A stretch of 64,000 nt of DNA from Nocardioides sp. Root1257. Lineage in GTDB: Bacteria; Actinomycetota; Actinomycetes; Propionibacteriales; Nocardioidaceae. Below are positions 36,294-44,764 of the stretch, piece by piece. The notes under the pieces are model-generated. The model was not told the origin of the DNA. It ran no database searches and saw only the letters and a list, made by a program, of their open reading frames with translations. The stretch spans positions 139,245-203,244 of the forward strand of contig NZ_LMDV01000011.1 of the NCBI RefSeq assembly GCF_001425175.1, written 5' to 3'. Within the stretch, counting starts at the first letter, position 1. Each line of letters begins with the position of its first letter. The translations under genes were made by a program, and so were the position numbers.

Positions 36294-37244
36294 TCAGGAG
36301 GCGATGTCGGGGCTGACGCCGTCGTCGCGGGCGGCGACCCGGGCCCGGTTCTCGGCGCGCCGGTCGACGAACTTCGTCGCCTGCGCGTCGAGGGCCTCGA
36401 GGAAGGCGCCCAGCTGCTCGCGGGCCTGCTCGCCCTCGGGGCCGAGGTCGGTCCGGTCGAACACGTTCCACGCGCGCAGCACCGGCATGATCACCTCGTC
36501 GTGGTGCAGGCGCAGGTCGTAGATGCCGGCCTTCGCGATGATCATCGAGCTGCGCCGGAAGCCGGCCATGGTGGCACCGGGCATCTCGAAGCCGATGACC
36601 TCCTTGGCGATCGCCTGCATCGTGGCGTCGGGCGCGATCTCCATCGCCGCGGCCACGATGTTGCGGTAGAAGATCATGTGCAGGTTCTCGTCCTTGGAGA
36701 TCCTGGCGAGCATCTTGTCGGCGATCGGGTCGTTGGTCACCTTGCCGGTGTTGCGGTGGGAGACCCGGGTCGCGAGCTCCTGGAAGGACACGTAGGCGAC
36801 CGCCTCGAGCGCGGTCTTGTCGCCCGAGTCGTAGCCGGACGTCATGTAGTCCATCCGGGCCCGCTCCAGCTCGACCGGGTCGACGCCGCGGGTCACGACG
36901 AGGTAGTCGCGCATGGCGATGCCGTGCCGGTTCTCCTCAGCGGTCCAGCGACCCACCCACGTGCCCCACGCCCCGTCCCGGCCGAAGCGGGTCGCGATCT
37001 CGCGGTGGTACGACGGCAGGTTGTCCTCGGTCAGGAGGTTGGTGAACATCGCGGCCTTCGCCGTCTCCGAGAGCTGCGACTGCTCCGGCGCCCAGTCCTC
37101 GCCGCCGAGGAACGCGAAGTCGCGGCCCTGGCTCCAGGGGACGTAGTCGTGGGGGTGCCACTCCTGGGCGACGCCCAGGTGGCGGTCGAGGTTCTCGGCG
37201 ACGACGGGCTCGAGTGCCTCGAGCAGGTGCTCCGGTGCGGTCAC
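36294..37244 (-). CDS. Acyl-[acyl-carrier-protein] desaturase (ferritin-like di-iron)
   Basis: 316 residues. The di-iron ligands are visible as E in the helix near residue 72, EENRHG near 105, and E...DENLHMIF near 190 (E-X2-H motifs), as in plant stearoyl-ACP desaturase and mycobacterial DesA proteins. It introduces a double bond into an acyl chain attached to ACP. GTG start. Only 34 bases from the divergent esterase gene. Confidence 0.9.
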   Translation of the reverse strand: MTAPEHLLEALEPVVAENLDRHLGVAQEWHPHDYVPWSQGRDFAFLGGEDWAPEQSQLSETAKAAMFTNLLTEDNLPSYHREIATRFGRDGAWGTWVGRWTAEENRHGIAMRDYLVVTRGVDPVELERARMDYMTSGYDSGDKTALEAVAYVSFQELATRVSHRNTGKVTNDPIADKMLARISKDENLHMIFYRNIVAAAMEIAPDATMQAIAKEVIGFEMPGATMAGFRRSSMIIAKAGIYDLRLHHDEVIMPVLRAWNVFDRTDLGPEGEQAREQLGAFLEALDAQATKFVDRRAENRARVAARDDGVSPDIAS

Positions 37245-37278
37245 CGTGCCATCGAACCACTTCTACACTGGCAGCACC

Positions 37279-38262
37279 ATGACCACGAAGCAGAGCACGA
37301 GGCTGCGCCCCGGTGTCCGGGCCCTCGACAGGCTGATGAAGTCGATGCCCTCGATGTCGGTGGCCAGGATGACGCCGGAGCAGCTCGAGAAGGTGCAGAC
37401 GACCGTCATCCCTGACGGCGGCGTCGCGGGACTGTTCCTCGGGCGGCTGCGCAAGGGCGTCACCGTGCGCACCGACAGCTTCACCGCGCGGGGCGGCGAC
37501 CTGCCGCTGCGGATCTACACGCCCGACGCCTGGTCGCGGACCCCGCGACCGGTGGTGCTCAACATCCACGGCGGAGGCTTCGTGCTCGGCAGCGCGCGCC
37601 AGTGCGACTGGATCTGCAGCACCGTGGCCGCGGACCTGGATGCCGTCGTGGTCTCGGTCGACTACCGCCTCGCGCCGGCCCACAAGTTCCCGGCAGCCGT
37701 GGAGGACTCCTACGACGCCCTGCTCTGGACGGCCGCCCACGCGGCCGACCTCGGGGGCGACCCGGCGCGGCTCGGGGTCCTCGGCGACAGCGCCGGCGGC
37801 AACCTCGCGGCGGTGGTGTCGATCCTCGCGCGTGACGAGCACGGCCCGGCCGTCGCGCACCAGGCCCTGGTCTACCCGGCCACCGACATGACCGACACGT
37901 CGCGCGAGGACGAGTCGTTCCTGGGCAACGTCCTGGGCATCGTGCTCAGCAACGACGACATCGAGGTCTTCCGCGACCACTACCTCAGCGAGGAGGTCGA
38001 CCGGACCGACTTCCGGCTCTCGCCGATCCTCGCCCCGGACCTCTCGGGCCTGCCGCCGGCGGTGGTGGTCGTCGCCGGCCTCGACCCGCTGCACGACAGC
38101 GGCGTCCGCTACGCGCAGGCCCTCGCCGACGCCGGCAACGAGGTGACGGTGGAGGACTTCCACCAGATGCCGCACGGCTTCCTGAGCTTCCCGTACTTCT
38201 CGCACGCCGCCCGTCCTGCGATGGCCGCGATCGTCGCGTCGCAGCGCGCCGCGCTCTACTGA
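37279..38262 (+). CDS. HSL-family alpha/beta hydrolase (esterase)
   Basis: 327 residues. The HGGGFVLGS oxyanion-hole motif lies near residue 96, GDSAGGN carries the nucleophile near residue 173, and the acid and histidine are in VAGLDPLHDSG and MPHGFLSF near the end. This is the hormone-sensitive-lipase (lipolytic family IV) arrangement. ATG at 37279 is preferred since upstream sequence to the desaturase start is only 34 bases. It may act with the desaturase in lipid metabolism, by context only. Confidence 0.9.
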   Translation: MTTKQSTRLRPGVRALDRLMKSMPSMSVARMTPEQLEKVQTTVIPDGGVAGLFLGRLRKGVTVRTDSFTARGGDLPLRIYTPDAWSRTPRPVVLNIHGGGFVLGSARQCDWICSTVAADLDAVVVSVDYRLAPAHKFPAAVEDSYDALLWTAAHAADLGGDPARLGVLGDSAGGNLAAVVSILARDEHGPAVAHQALVYPATDMTDTSREDESFLGNVLGIVLSNDDIEVFRDHYLSEEVDRTDFRLSPILAPDLSGLPPAVVVVAGLDPLHDSGVRYAQALADAGNEVTVEDFHQMPHGFLSFPYFSHAARPAMAAIVASQRAALY

Positions 38263-38266
38263 GGCC

Positions 38267-40834
38267 CTACCGGCGTACGCCGAGCGGGGCGACCCACCGC
38301 TCGAGGGCGGCGGCCACCGCCGCGGGGGAGATGGGCTTCGTCAGGTAGTCGTCCATGCCGGCGTCCAGGCAGCGCTCGCGGTCGCCGTCGATCGCGCTCG
38401 CGGTCATCGCGATCACCGGCGTATGCCGCCCGTCGGCCTCCCGGAGGCGGATCTCGCGGGTCGCGGCGAACCCGTCCATGACCGGCATCTGCACGTCCAT
38501 GAAGACGAGGTCGTAGTCCCGGTCCGCCATCGCCGCCAGGCCTTCTACACCGTCGTCAGCGAGGTCGACCTCGAAGCCGCACGCGGTGACGATGCCCTCG
38601 GCGACGATCTGGTTGATCTCGCCGTCCTCGACCACCAGGACCCGGCCGCGGGACGGTGCCTCGACCGGCTCGGGCTCGCTCGGCGGCGGGGCGGGCGCGC
38701 GCACCGCCGGGGTGATCACGTCGAGCAGCATGCTGCGCAGCCGCGACAGCGGGACCGGCTTGGAGAGCAGCGCGGCGAAGCCCGCCTCCTCCGCCTCGGC
38801 CGGGCCGACGGCCGGGCTCGAGGTCAGCAGCACCAGCACGGTGCCGTCGAGCTCGGGGGTCGCACCGACGGCCCGCGCGAGGTCGAGCCCGTTCATGCCC
38901 GGCATGCACAGGTCCAGCACCCCCAGGTCGTACGGCGCGCTCGCGGCCGCCGCCCGCTTCAGGGCCTCCAGGCCGGAGGGCGCGTCGGGCACCACGTCGA
39001 CGGTCATGCCCCAGGCCGTGAGCTGGTCCTCGAGGATCATCCGGTTGGTCGCGTTGTCGTCGACGACCAGCACCCGCCGGCCGACGAGCACGTCGGGCGT
39101 CGGCGCGGCTGCGGCGGTCGGCTCGTCGACGACGCCGAGCGGCACCGAGAACCAGAACGTGCTGCCCTGCCCGAGCTCGCTGTCGACGCCGATCTCGCCG
39201 CCCATGGCCTCGACGAGCTGACGGCAGATCGCGAGCCCGAGGCCGGTGCCGCCGTACCGCCGGGTGGTCGAGGAGTCCGCCTGCGAGAAGGGGTCGAAGA
39301 GACGGGTCAGGTCCGTGGTGTCGACGCCGATCCCGGTGTCGCGCACCTCGAACCGCACGGTTGCGATGCTGGTCCGGCGACCCGACCCGTCCCACTCGGT
39401 CGTGCGTCCGGTGTGCTCGGCGCGGACCACGACCTCGCCCGCCTCGGTGAACTTCACCGCGTTGCTCGCCAGGTTGAGCAGCACCTGGCGCAGCCGGGCG
39501 GGATCGCCCTGGAGACGCGCCGGCATCCCGGGCGTGCAGGAGGCGAGCAGCTCGAGCCGCTTCTCGCCCGCCGACTCGGCGACGAGCTCGGCGACCTCGT
39601 CGACCATCCGGACCGGGTCGAACTCGATGGTCTCGAGCTCGAGGTGGCCGGCCTCGACCTTCGAGAAGTCGAGGATGTCGTTGATGATCATGAGCAGCGC
39701 GTCGCCCGCCGTGCGCACGCCCTCCGCGTACGTGCGCTGGCGGTCGTCCAGCTCGGAGGCGAGCAGCAGGCCGGTCAGCCCGATGACGCCGTTCATCGGC
39801 GTGCGGATCTCGTGGCTCATCGTCGCCAGGAACTCCGACTTGGCACGGGAGCCCTCGAGCGCCGCGTCCCGCGCAGCCGCGAGCTCGGCGCGGGACGCGC
39901 TCTCGGAGCGGAGCAGCCGCGCGGTGCGGACGAAGGCGAGGGCGATCAGGGACAGGTTGCCCAGCAGCATGGTCGACGGGTCGATGACCATGCCGAGGCG
40001 GCTGCCGAGCGCCCACAGGGCGGTGGGCACCAGTAGCGGGACGATCGCGATCAGCAGCTTGCCGTGCGTGCGCCGGTCGTCGAGGTCGTGGTGCACGGCG
40101 GCCACCGCGGTGGGCTGGCGGAGCGTCGCCGTCGCCAGCGCCATCGAGCTGAGCATCCAGCCCGCCTCGGGGAGCGCCGAGCGCGCCTCCTCGATGGCGA
40201 GCACGTAGAAGCCGATGTCGGCGAAGAGCCAGCACCAGATGCCGACCGCGAGCGGCGTCCCGACGGCACGCCGGGTCCGGCCGTGCACGAGGGCGCGCAG
40301 CGCCAGCCCGATCAGCACGGCGTCGAGGACCGGGAAGGCCACCCACACCAGCCGCGCGAACTCCCCGGACGTGTCCTCGGTGGCGAGCTGGTCGACCGTG
40401 CAGGTCCACACGACCAGCACGCTCACGACGGCGACGGTCACCACGTCGAGCAGCGCGTCGCCCGCGAACCGACGGCCGTCGCTCCGGGCGACGGTGACCA
40501 CCACCAGCGCCCCGACCAGGCACAGGTAGCCGATCAGGTACGGCGCGTCGGCGACCGACCGGTCCGCCTCGCCGGTGCTCCAGGCGTGGGCGACGAGCAC
40601 GAGGTCGCCGGCCGCGGCCAGCGTGATGCTGGCGGTGATCAGGGCCGGGACGAGGCGACGGCCGCGGACCGCACCGAGGAGGCCGAGACCGGCCAGGGCC
40701 ACCGGGACGGCGTTGCCGAGGAGGTACGTCGCGTCGCCGGCCCGGCCGCTCGGCCCCGCCAGGTGGATCGCGACGATCACGACCTCGATCGTCCAGAGGG
40801 CGCGCACGACCATGGTGCGTCGACTCGCTTCCAC
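38267..40834 (-). CDS. Hybrid sensor histidine kinase with two receiver domains
   Basis: About 855 residues from the GTG. The N-terminal 310 residues contain about 8-9 membrane segments with no obvious extracellular sensor domain. HisKA has the phospho-His at residue 341 (ATMSHEIRTPMNG), followed by HATPase with N, G1 and G2 boxes (LNLASNAVKFTEAG, DTGIGV, GGTGLGLAI). Two receiver domains carry phospho-acceptor Asp near 641 (VLDLCMPG) and 780 (FMDVQMPVMDG). GTG is chosen because AGGGGGG is upstream; an ATG seven codons in is possible. There is no neighbouring response regulator or HPt gene, so it may be self-contained. Its signal is unknown. Confidence 0.9.
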   Translation of the reverse strand: MEASRRTMVVRALWTIEVVIVAIHLAGPSGRAGDATYLLGNAVPVALAGLGLLGAVRGRRLVPALITASITLAAAGDLVLVAHAWSTGEADRSVADAPYLIGYLCLVGALVVVTVARSDGRRFAGDALLDVVTVAVVSVLVVWTCTVDQLATEDTSGEFARLVWVAFPVLDAVLIGLALRALVHGRTRRAVGTPLAVGIWCWLFADIGFYVLAIEEARSALPEAGWMLSSMALATATLRQPTAVAAVHHDLDDRRTHGKLLIAIVPLLVPTALWALGSRLGMVIDPSTMLLGNLSLIALAFVRTARLLRSESASRAELAAARDAALEGSRAKSEFLATMSHEIRTPMNGVIGLTGLLLASELDDRQRTYAEGVRTAGDALLMIINDILDFSKVEAGHLELETIEFDPVRMVDEVAELVAESAGEKRLELLASCTPGMPARLQGDPARLRQVLLNLASNAVKFTEAGEVVVRAEHTGRTTEWDGSGRRTSIATVRFEVRDTGIGVDTTDLTRLFDPFSQADSSTTRRYGGTGLGLAICRQLVEAMGGEIGVDSELGQGSTFWFSVPLGVVDEPTAAAAPTPDVLVGRRVLVVDDNATNRMILEDQLTAWGMTVDVVPDAPSGLEALKRAAAASAPYDLGVLDLCMPGMNGLDLARAVGATPELDGTVLVLLTSSPAVGPAEAEEAGFAALLSKPVPLSRLRSMLLDVITPAVRAPAPPPSEPEPVEAPSRGRVLVVEDGEINQIVAEGIVTACGFEVDLADDGVEGLAAMADRDYDLVFMDVQMPVMDGFAATREIRLREADGRHTPVIAMTASAIDGDRERCLDAGMDDYLTKPISPAAVAAALERWVAPLGVRR

Positions 40835-40890
40835 CGGCCCCCCTGCGCGATCTCGCGGCGTCGGTGCCCCCCACCTGCGCCAGGTCGTTC

Positions 40891-42147
40891 CTATCGGCCG
40901 GGAAGGGCGAGACCTTCGGATTTCGGCGCGTGCGCGGGCACGAGTGCGAGGGCCGCCACCGCGAGGACGGCCGCGAGCGCGAACACGTAGAAGCCCCACG
41001 GGTAGGCGATGCCAGCCGTGACGAGCGCGCCGGTGATCGAGGGGCCGACGATGGCGCCGACCCGGCCGATGCCGGCCGAGAGCCCGAGCGCGGTGCCCTT
41101 GAGGTAGTCGGGGTAGAGGTGTCCCACGAACGCGTACACGAGGACCTGGGCGCTGAACACGAAGACGCCGGTGACCAGCACGGCGACGTACACCAGGGCC
41201 GTGCTCTCCAGCTTGATCGACAGCAGTGCCAGGCAGAGCGCCGCGATCCCGAACCACACCAGCACCGTGGGCTTGTTGCCGCGCGAGTCGGAGATCCGCC
41301 CGGCGACCAGCAGGCCGGTGACCGCGCCGAGGTTGAGGACCAGCAGCAGCGTCGTGCCGGCCTCGATCGAGTAGCCGGCCTCGCCCATGATCTTGGGCAG
41401 CCAGGTGTTGAGGCCGTAGACGAGCAGCAGCCCCATGAACGACGCGACCCACAGGCCGAGGCTGATGCGGAGGTAGGAGCCCCGGACGACGTCAGCGGCG
41501 CGGCTCGGGCGCCGCGTCTCGGGGGCCTGCTCGCGGGAGCGGAGGTAGGACTCCGACTCGGGCAGCTTGAGCCAGAAGACCGGCAGGAAGAGGAGGCCGG
41601 CGACGCCGCCGATCACGAACATGGCCTCCCAGCCCCACGCGTCGATCACCCAGAGCGCCAGCAGCGCGGTGAGCACCGCGCCGACGTGGTAGCCGGTCAT
41701 CACCCGGGTCATCGCGCTGCCGTTGCGCGAGTCGGGCGCGTGCTCGGACATGAAGGCCAGGGCGATCGGCAGGCAGGCGCCCATCCCGAGGCCGCCGAGG
41801 AAGCGCAGCGTCGTGAAGGCGGCCACGCTCGGGGCGAACGCGACCGCGATCGTGAGCACGGAGAACCAGGCGACGCAGGCGATCAGGGTGCGGCGCCGCC
41901 CGAACGCGTCGGTCACGGGCCCGATCACCGCGGCGCCGATGCCGACGCCGACCAGGCCCACCGTGGCCGCCGTGGTGAGCGAGGCGTCGGTGAAGCCGAG
42001 GTCGCCGGACTTGCTGATGACGGGGATGACCGCGCCGATGACGACGAGGTCGAAGCCCTCGAGCGCCACGGCGAGCCAGCACAGCACCACGGGCCAGAGC
42101 CCGGTGGCGGTCGGCGTACGGCGGCCGGAGTCGATGGTCGTGGTCAT
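40891..42147 (-). CDS. MFS transporter, aromatic acid:H+ symporter (AAHS)-like
   Basis: 418 residues, 12 membrane segments. GFDLVVIGAVIPVI near residue 30 and the loop 2-3 motif GPVTDAFGRRRTLI are typical of AAHS-type importers (PcaK, BenK), and LGMGACLPIALAFMSEHAP is the second motif. Aromatic-acid uptake is likely by family. Start ATG at 42147 is better spaced from AAAGG than a GTG ten codons upstream. It is divergent from the KstD-like flavoprotein gene. Confidence 0.85.
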   Translation of the reverse strand: MTTTIDSGRRTPTATGLWPVVLCWLAVALEGFDLVVIGAVIPVISKSGDLGFTDASLTTAATVGLVGVGIGAAVIGPVTDAFGRRRTLIACVAWFSVLTIAVAFAPSVAAFTTLRFLGGLGMGACLPIALAFMSEHAPDSRNGSAMTRVMTGYHVGAVLTALLALWVIDAWGWEAMFVIGGVAGLLFLPVFWLKLPESESYLRSREQAPETRRPSRAADVVRGSYLRISLGLWVASFMGLLLVYGLNTWLPKIMGEAGYSIEAGTTLLLVLNLGAVTGLLVAGRISDSRGNKPTVLVWFGIAALCLALLSIKLESTALVYVAVLVTGVFVFSAQVLVYAFVGHLYPDYLKGTALGLSAGIGRVGAIVGPSITGALVTAGIAYPWGFYVFALAAVLAVAALALVPAHAPKSEGLALPGR

Positions 42148-42290
42148 GGTCGAGCCTTTCCCGAGAGGTGTGCCCACACGGTGACCCGGTGGAGACGGCG
42201 CTCACACCTCGGGCTTCCGCTGACCGGAAGTGGTGACCGATGGGTAACCTTCGCCACGGATCTCCTCGGTGACGTGCGAGGATCGCGCCC

Positions 42291-43952
42291 GTGAGCACGA
42301 GTGTGGAGACCAGTGACGTCATCGTGGTGGGCGCCGGCCTGGCCGGCCTGGCGGCCGCGGCCGAGGTCGCCGACGCCGGGAAGCGGGTGCTGCTGCTCGA
42401 CCAGGAGCCCGAGCAGTCGCTGGGTGGTCAGGCGTTCTGGAGCCTCGGCGGCCTGTTCTTCGTGGACAGCCCCGAGCAGCGCCGGATGGGCATCAAGGAC
42501 TCGCGCGACCTGGCCATGCAGGACTGGCTCGGCAGCGCACAGTTCGACCGCGAGGAGGACCGCTGGCCGCGGCGCTGGGCCGAGGCGTACGTCGACTTCG
42601 CGTCGGGCGAGAAGCGCGCGTGGCTGCGCGAGATGGGCCACCGCACCTTCCCGATCGTGGGCTGGGCCGAGCGTGGCGACGGCCGCGCCGACGGCCACGG
42701 CAACTCGGTCCCGCGCTTCCACATCACCTGGGGGACCGGTCCGGGGGTCGTCGACCCGTTCGAGCGCCGCGTGCGCGAGCACGCCGCCACCGGCCGGCTG
42801 ACGTTCGGCTTCCGGCACCAGGTCGACGACCTCGTCGTCGAGGACGGCGCGGTCGTCGGCGTCCGTGGCACCCTCCTCGAGCCCAGCGCGATCGAGCGCG
42901 GCAAGGCCTCGAGCCGGGTGGCGGTCGGCGAGTTCGAGCTGCGCGCCCAGGCCGTGATCGTGACCAGCGGCGGCATCGGCGGCAACCACGACCTGGTCCG
43001 CAAGACCTGGCCGAAGCGGCTCGGCACACCCCCGAAGACGATGGTGGCCGGCGTCCCCGCGCACGTCGACGGCCGGATGCTCGGCATCACCGAGGCGGCC
43101 GGGGCCCGGGTCATCAACCCCGATCGGATGTGGCACTACGTCGAGGGCATCCGCAACTGGGACCCGATCTGGGACAACCACGGCATCCGGATCCTGCCCG
43201 GCCCGTCGTCGCTGTGGCTGGACGCGACCGGCAAGCGGCTGCCCGCGCCGTACTTCCCGGGCTTCGACACCCTCGGCACCCTGACGCACCTGCGCACGAC
43301 CGGCTACGACTACTCGTGGTTCGTGCTCACCCAGAAGATCATCGAGAAGGAGTTCGCGCTCTCGGGCTCCGAGCAGAACCCCGACCTCACCGGCAAGGAC
43401 ATCAAGCTCCTGCTGAGCCGGGTGAAGTCCGGCGCGCCCGGCCCGATCGAGGCGTTCAAGCAGCACGGCGACGACTTCGTCGTGGCCGACGACCTCTCCA
43501 CCCTCGTGAAGGGCATGAACCAGGTCGGCGACAAGCCTCTCATCGTCGAGGCCGAGCTGCGCGAGCTGATCGAGGCCCGCGACCGCGAGATCGACAACTC
43601 GTTCACCAAGGACGCCCAGGTCACCGCGATCCGCGGCGCCCGCACCTATCGCGGCGACAAGCTGATCCGGGTCGCCACGCCGCACAAGATCCTCGACCCC
43701 AAGGCCGGCCCGCTCATCGCCGTACGTCTCAACGTCCTGACCCGCAAGACGCTCGGCGGCCTGGAGACCGACCTCGACGGCCGCTGCCTGACCTCGGACG
43801 GCACCCCGCTGCCCGGGCTGTACGCCGCGGGCGAGGTCAACGGCTTCGGTGGCGGCGGGATGATGGGCTACAACGCGCTCGAGGGCACGTTCCTCGGCGG
43901 CTGCCTCTTCTCCGGCCGTACGGCGGGCCGGGCCGCCGCTCGCGCGGTCTGA
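42291..43952 (+). CDS. FAD-binding dehydrogenase, KstD-like (3-ketosteroid dehydrogenase/fumarate reductase flavoprotein type)
   Basis: 553 residues. The FAD site is VIVVGAGLAGLAAAAEVADAGKRVLLLDQE, with a second FAD-contact near the C terminus, PGLYAAGEVNGFGGGGMMGYNALEGTFLGGCLFSGRTAG. The middle (WHYVEGIRNWDPIWDNHGIRILPGPSSLWLDATGKRLPAPYFPGFDT) matches actinobacterial FAD-binding dehydrogenases annotated near KstD. Electron acceptor and substrate are not determinable. GTG start with GAGGAT upstream. Divergent from the AAHS-like transporter, suggesting joint use in aromatic or steroid-like catabolism. Confidence 0.85.
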   Translation: MSTSVETSDVIVVGAGLAGLAAAAEVADAGKRVLLLDQEPEQSLGGQAFWSLGGLFFVDSPEQRRMGIKDSRDLAMQDWLGSAQFDREEDRWPRRWAEAYVDFASGEKRAWLREMGHRTFPIVGWAERGDGRADGHGNSVPRFHITWGTGPGVVDPFERRVREHAATGRLTFGFRHQVDDLVVEDGAVVGVRGTLLEPSAIERGKASSRVAVGEFELRAQAVIVTSGGIGGNHDLVRKTWPKRLGTPPKTMVAGVPAHVDGRMLGITEAAGARVINPDRMWHYVEGIRNWDPIWDNHGIRILPGPSSLWLDATGKRLPAPYFPGFDTLGTLTHLRTTGYDYSWFVLTQKIIEKEFALSGSEQNPDLTGKDIKLLLSRVKSGAPGPIEAFKQHGDDFVVADDLSTLVKGMNQVGDKPLIVEAELRELIEARDREIDNSFTKDAQVTAIRGARTYRGDKLIRVATPHKILDPKAGPLIAVRLNVLTRKTLGGLETDLDGRCLTSDGTPLPGLYAAGEVNGFGGGGMMGYNALEGTFLGGCLFSGRTAGRAAARAV

Positions 43953-43967
43953 CGGGGGAGCGGCAGG

Positions 43968-44702
43968 TCAGCTCGCAGCCTCGAGCAGCTTGCGGCGCAG
44001 GGTCATGGTGGCCCGGCTGTGCAGCTGGCTGACGCGCGACTCGGTCACGCCCAGGACCTGACCGATCTCTGCCAGGGTGAGCCGGTCCCAGTAGTAGAGG
44101 GCGATCACCACCTGGTCGCGCTCGGCGAGCTCGCGGACCGCGGTCAGGAAGCCGGCCGGGATGTCGTCGTCGGCGCCCGGGAGGTCGATCTCGCTCCGCG
44201 GCGTCTCCTCGTCGCCGACGGCCGCGCTCTCGAAGCTGACCACCGTGGTGTGCGCCGTCTGGGAGTACATGGTGCGCAGCTCGGCCACGGGCACCGAGAG
44301 CTCTGCCGCGACCTCCTCGTCGTCGGGAGCACGCCCGAGCCGTGCCTCGAGCCGCGCCTGGGCGGCGTCGATGGCGCGGACCTTCTCGCGGATCGAGCGC
44401 GGCACCCAGTCGGAGGCCCGCAGGCCGTCGACGATCGCGCCGCGGATCCGCGAGACGGCATAGGTCTGGAACTGGAGCCCCCGGCCCGGGTCGAACTTCT
44501 CGATCGCGTCCATCAGGCCGATGACGCCGTCGGAGACCAGGTCGGCCTGGTCGACCGAGGACGGCAGCCCGGAGCGGACGCGGCCCGCGACGTACTTCAC
44601 CAGGGGCGAGTACTGGAGCACCAGGCGGTCGCGAGCTTCGGTGTCGCCGGTCTCCTTGAACCGGCGCCACAGCAGGTCCACGGAGCTCTCAGGGTCGTCC
44701 AT
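43968..44702 (-). CDS. whiG: Sigma factor of the WhiG/FliA (sigma-28-like) family
   Basis: 244 residues, with all conserved regions: region 2 (about 25-95; LVLQYSPLVKYVAGRVRSGLP...DLVSDGVIGLMDAIEKFDPGRGLQFQTYAVSRIRGAIVDGLRASDWVPRSIREK), region 3 (about 95-160) and region 4 (about 185-240; LAEIGQVLGVTESRVSQLHSRATMTLRRKL). Region 2 is the FliA/WhiG type (RIRGAIVDGLR..DWVPRS). No flagellar genes are in the window. In Streptomyces, WhiG is controlled by RsiG with c-di-GMP, and an RsiG homologue lies at 59316-59831. A GAGGGGG ribosome-binding site precedes the ATG. It is 62 bases downstream of the M23/M15 hydrolase gene. Confidence 0.93.
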   Translation of the reverse strand: MDDPESSVDLLWRRFKETGDTEARDRLVLQYSPLVKYVAGRVRSGLPSSVDQADLVSDGVIGLMDAIEKFDPGRGLQFQTYAVSRIRGAIVDGLRASDWVPRSIREKVRAIDAAQARLEARLGRAPDDEEVAAELSVPVAELRTMYSQTAHTTVVSFESAAVGDEETPRSEIDLPGADDDIPAGFLTAVRELAERDQVVIALYYWDRLTLAEIGQVLGVTESRVSQLHSRATMTLRRKLLEAAS

Positions 44703-44764
44703 GCCATCCCCCTCGGTCGCGCCCGTCGCCGGGCGGAATCCTGGCGGCACCATAGTCGATCGCC

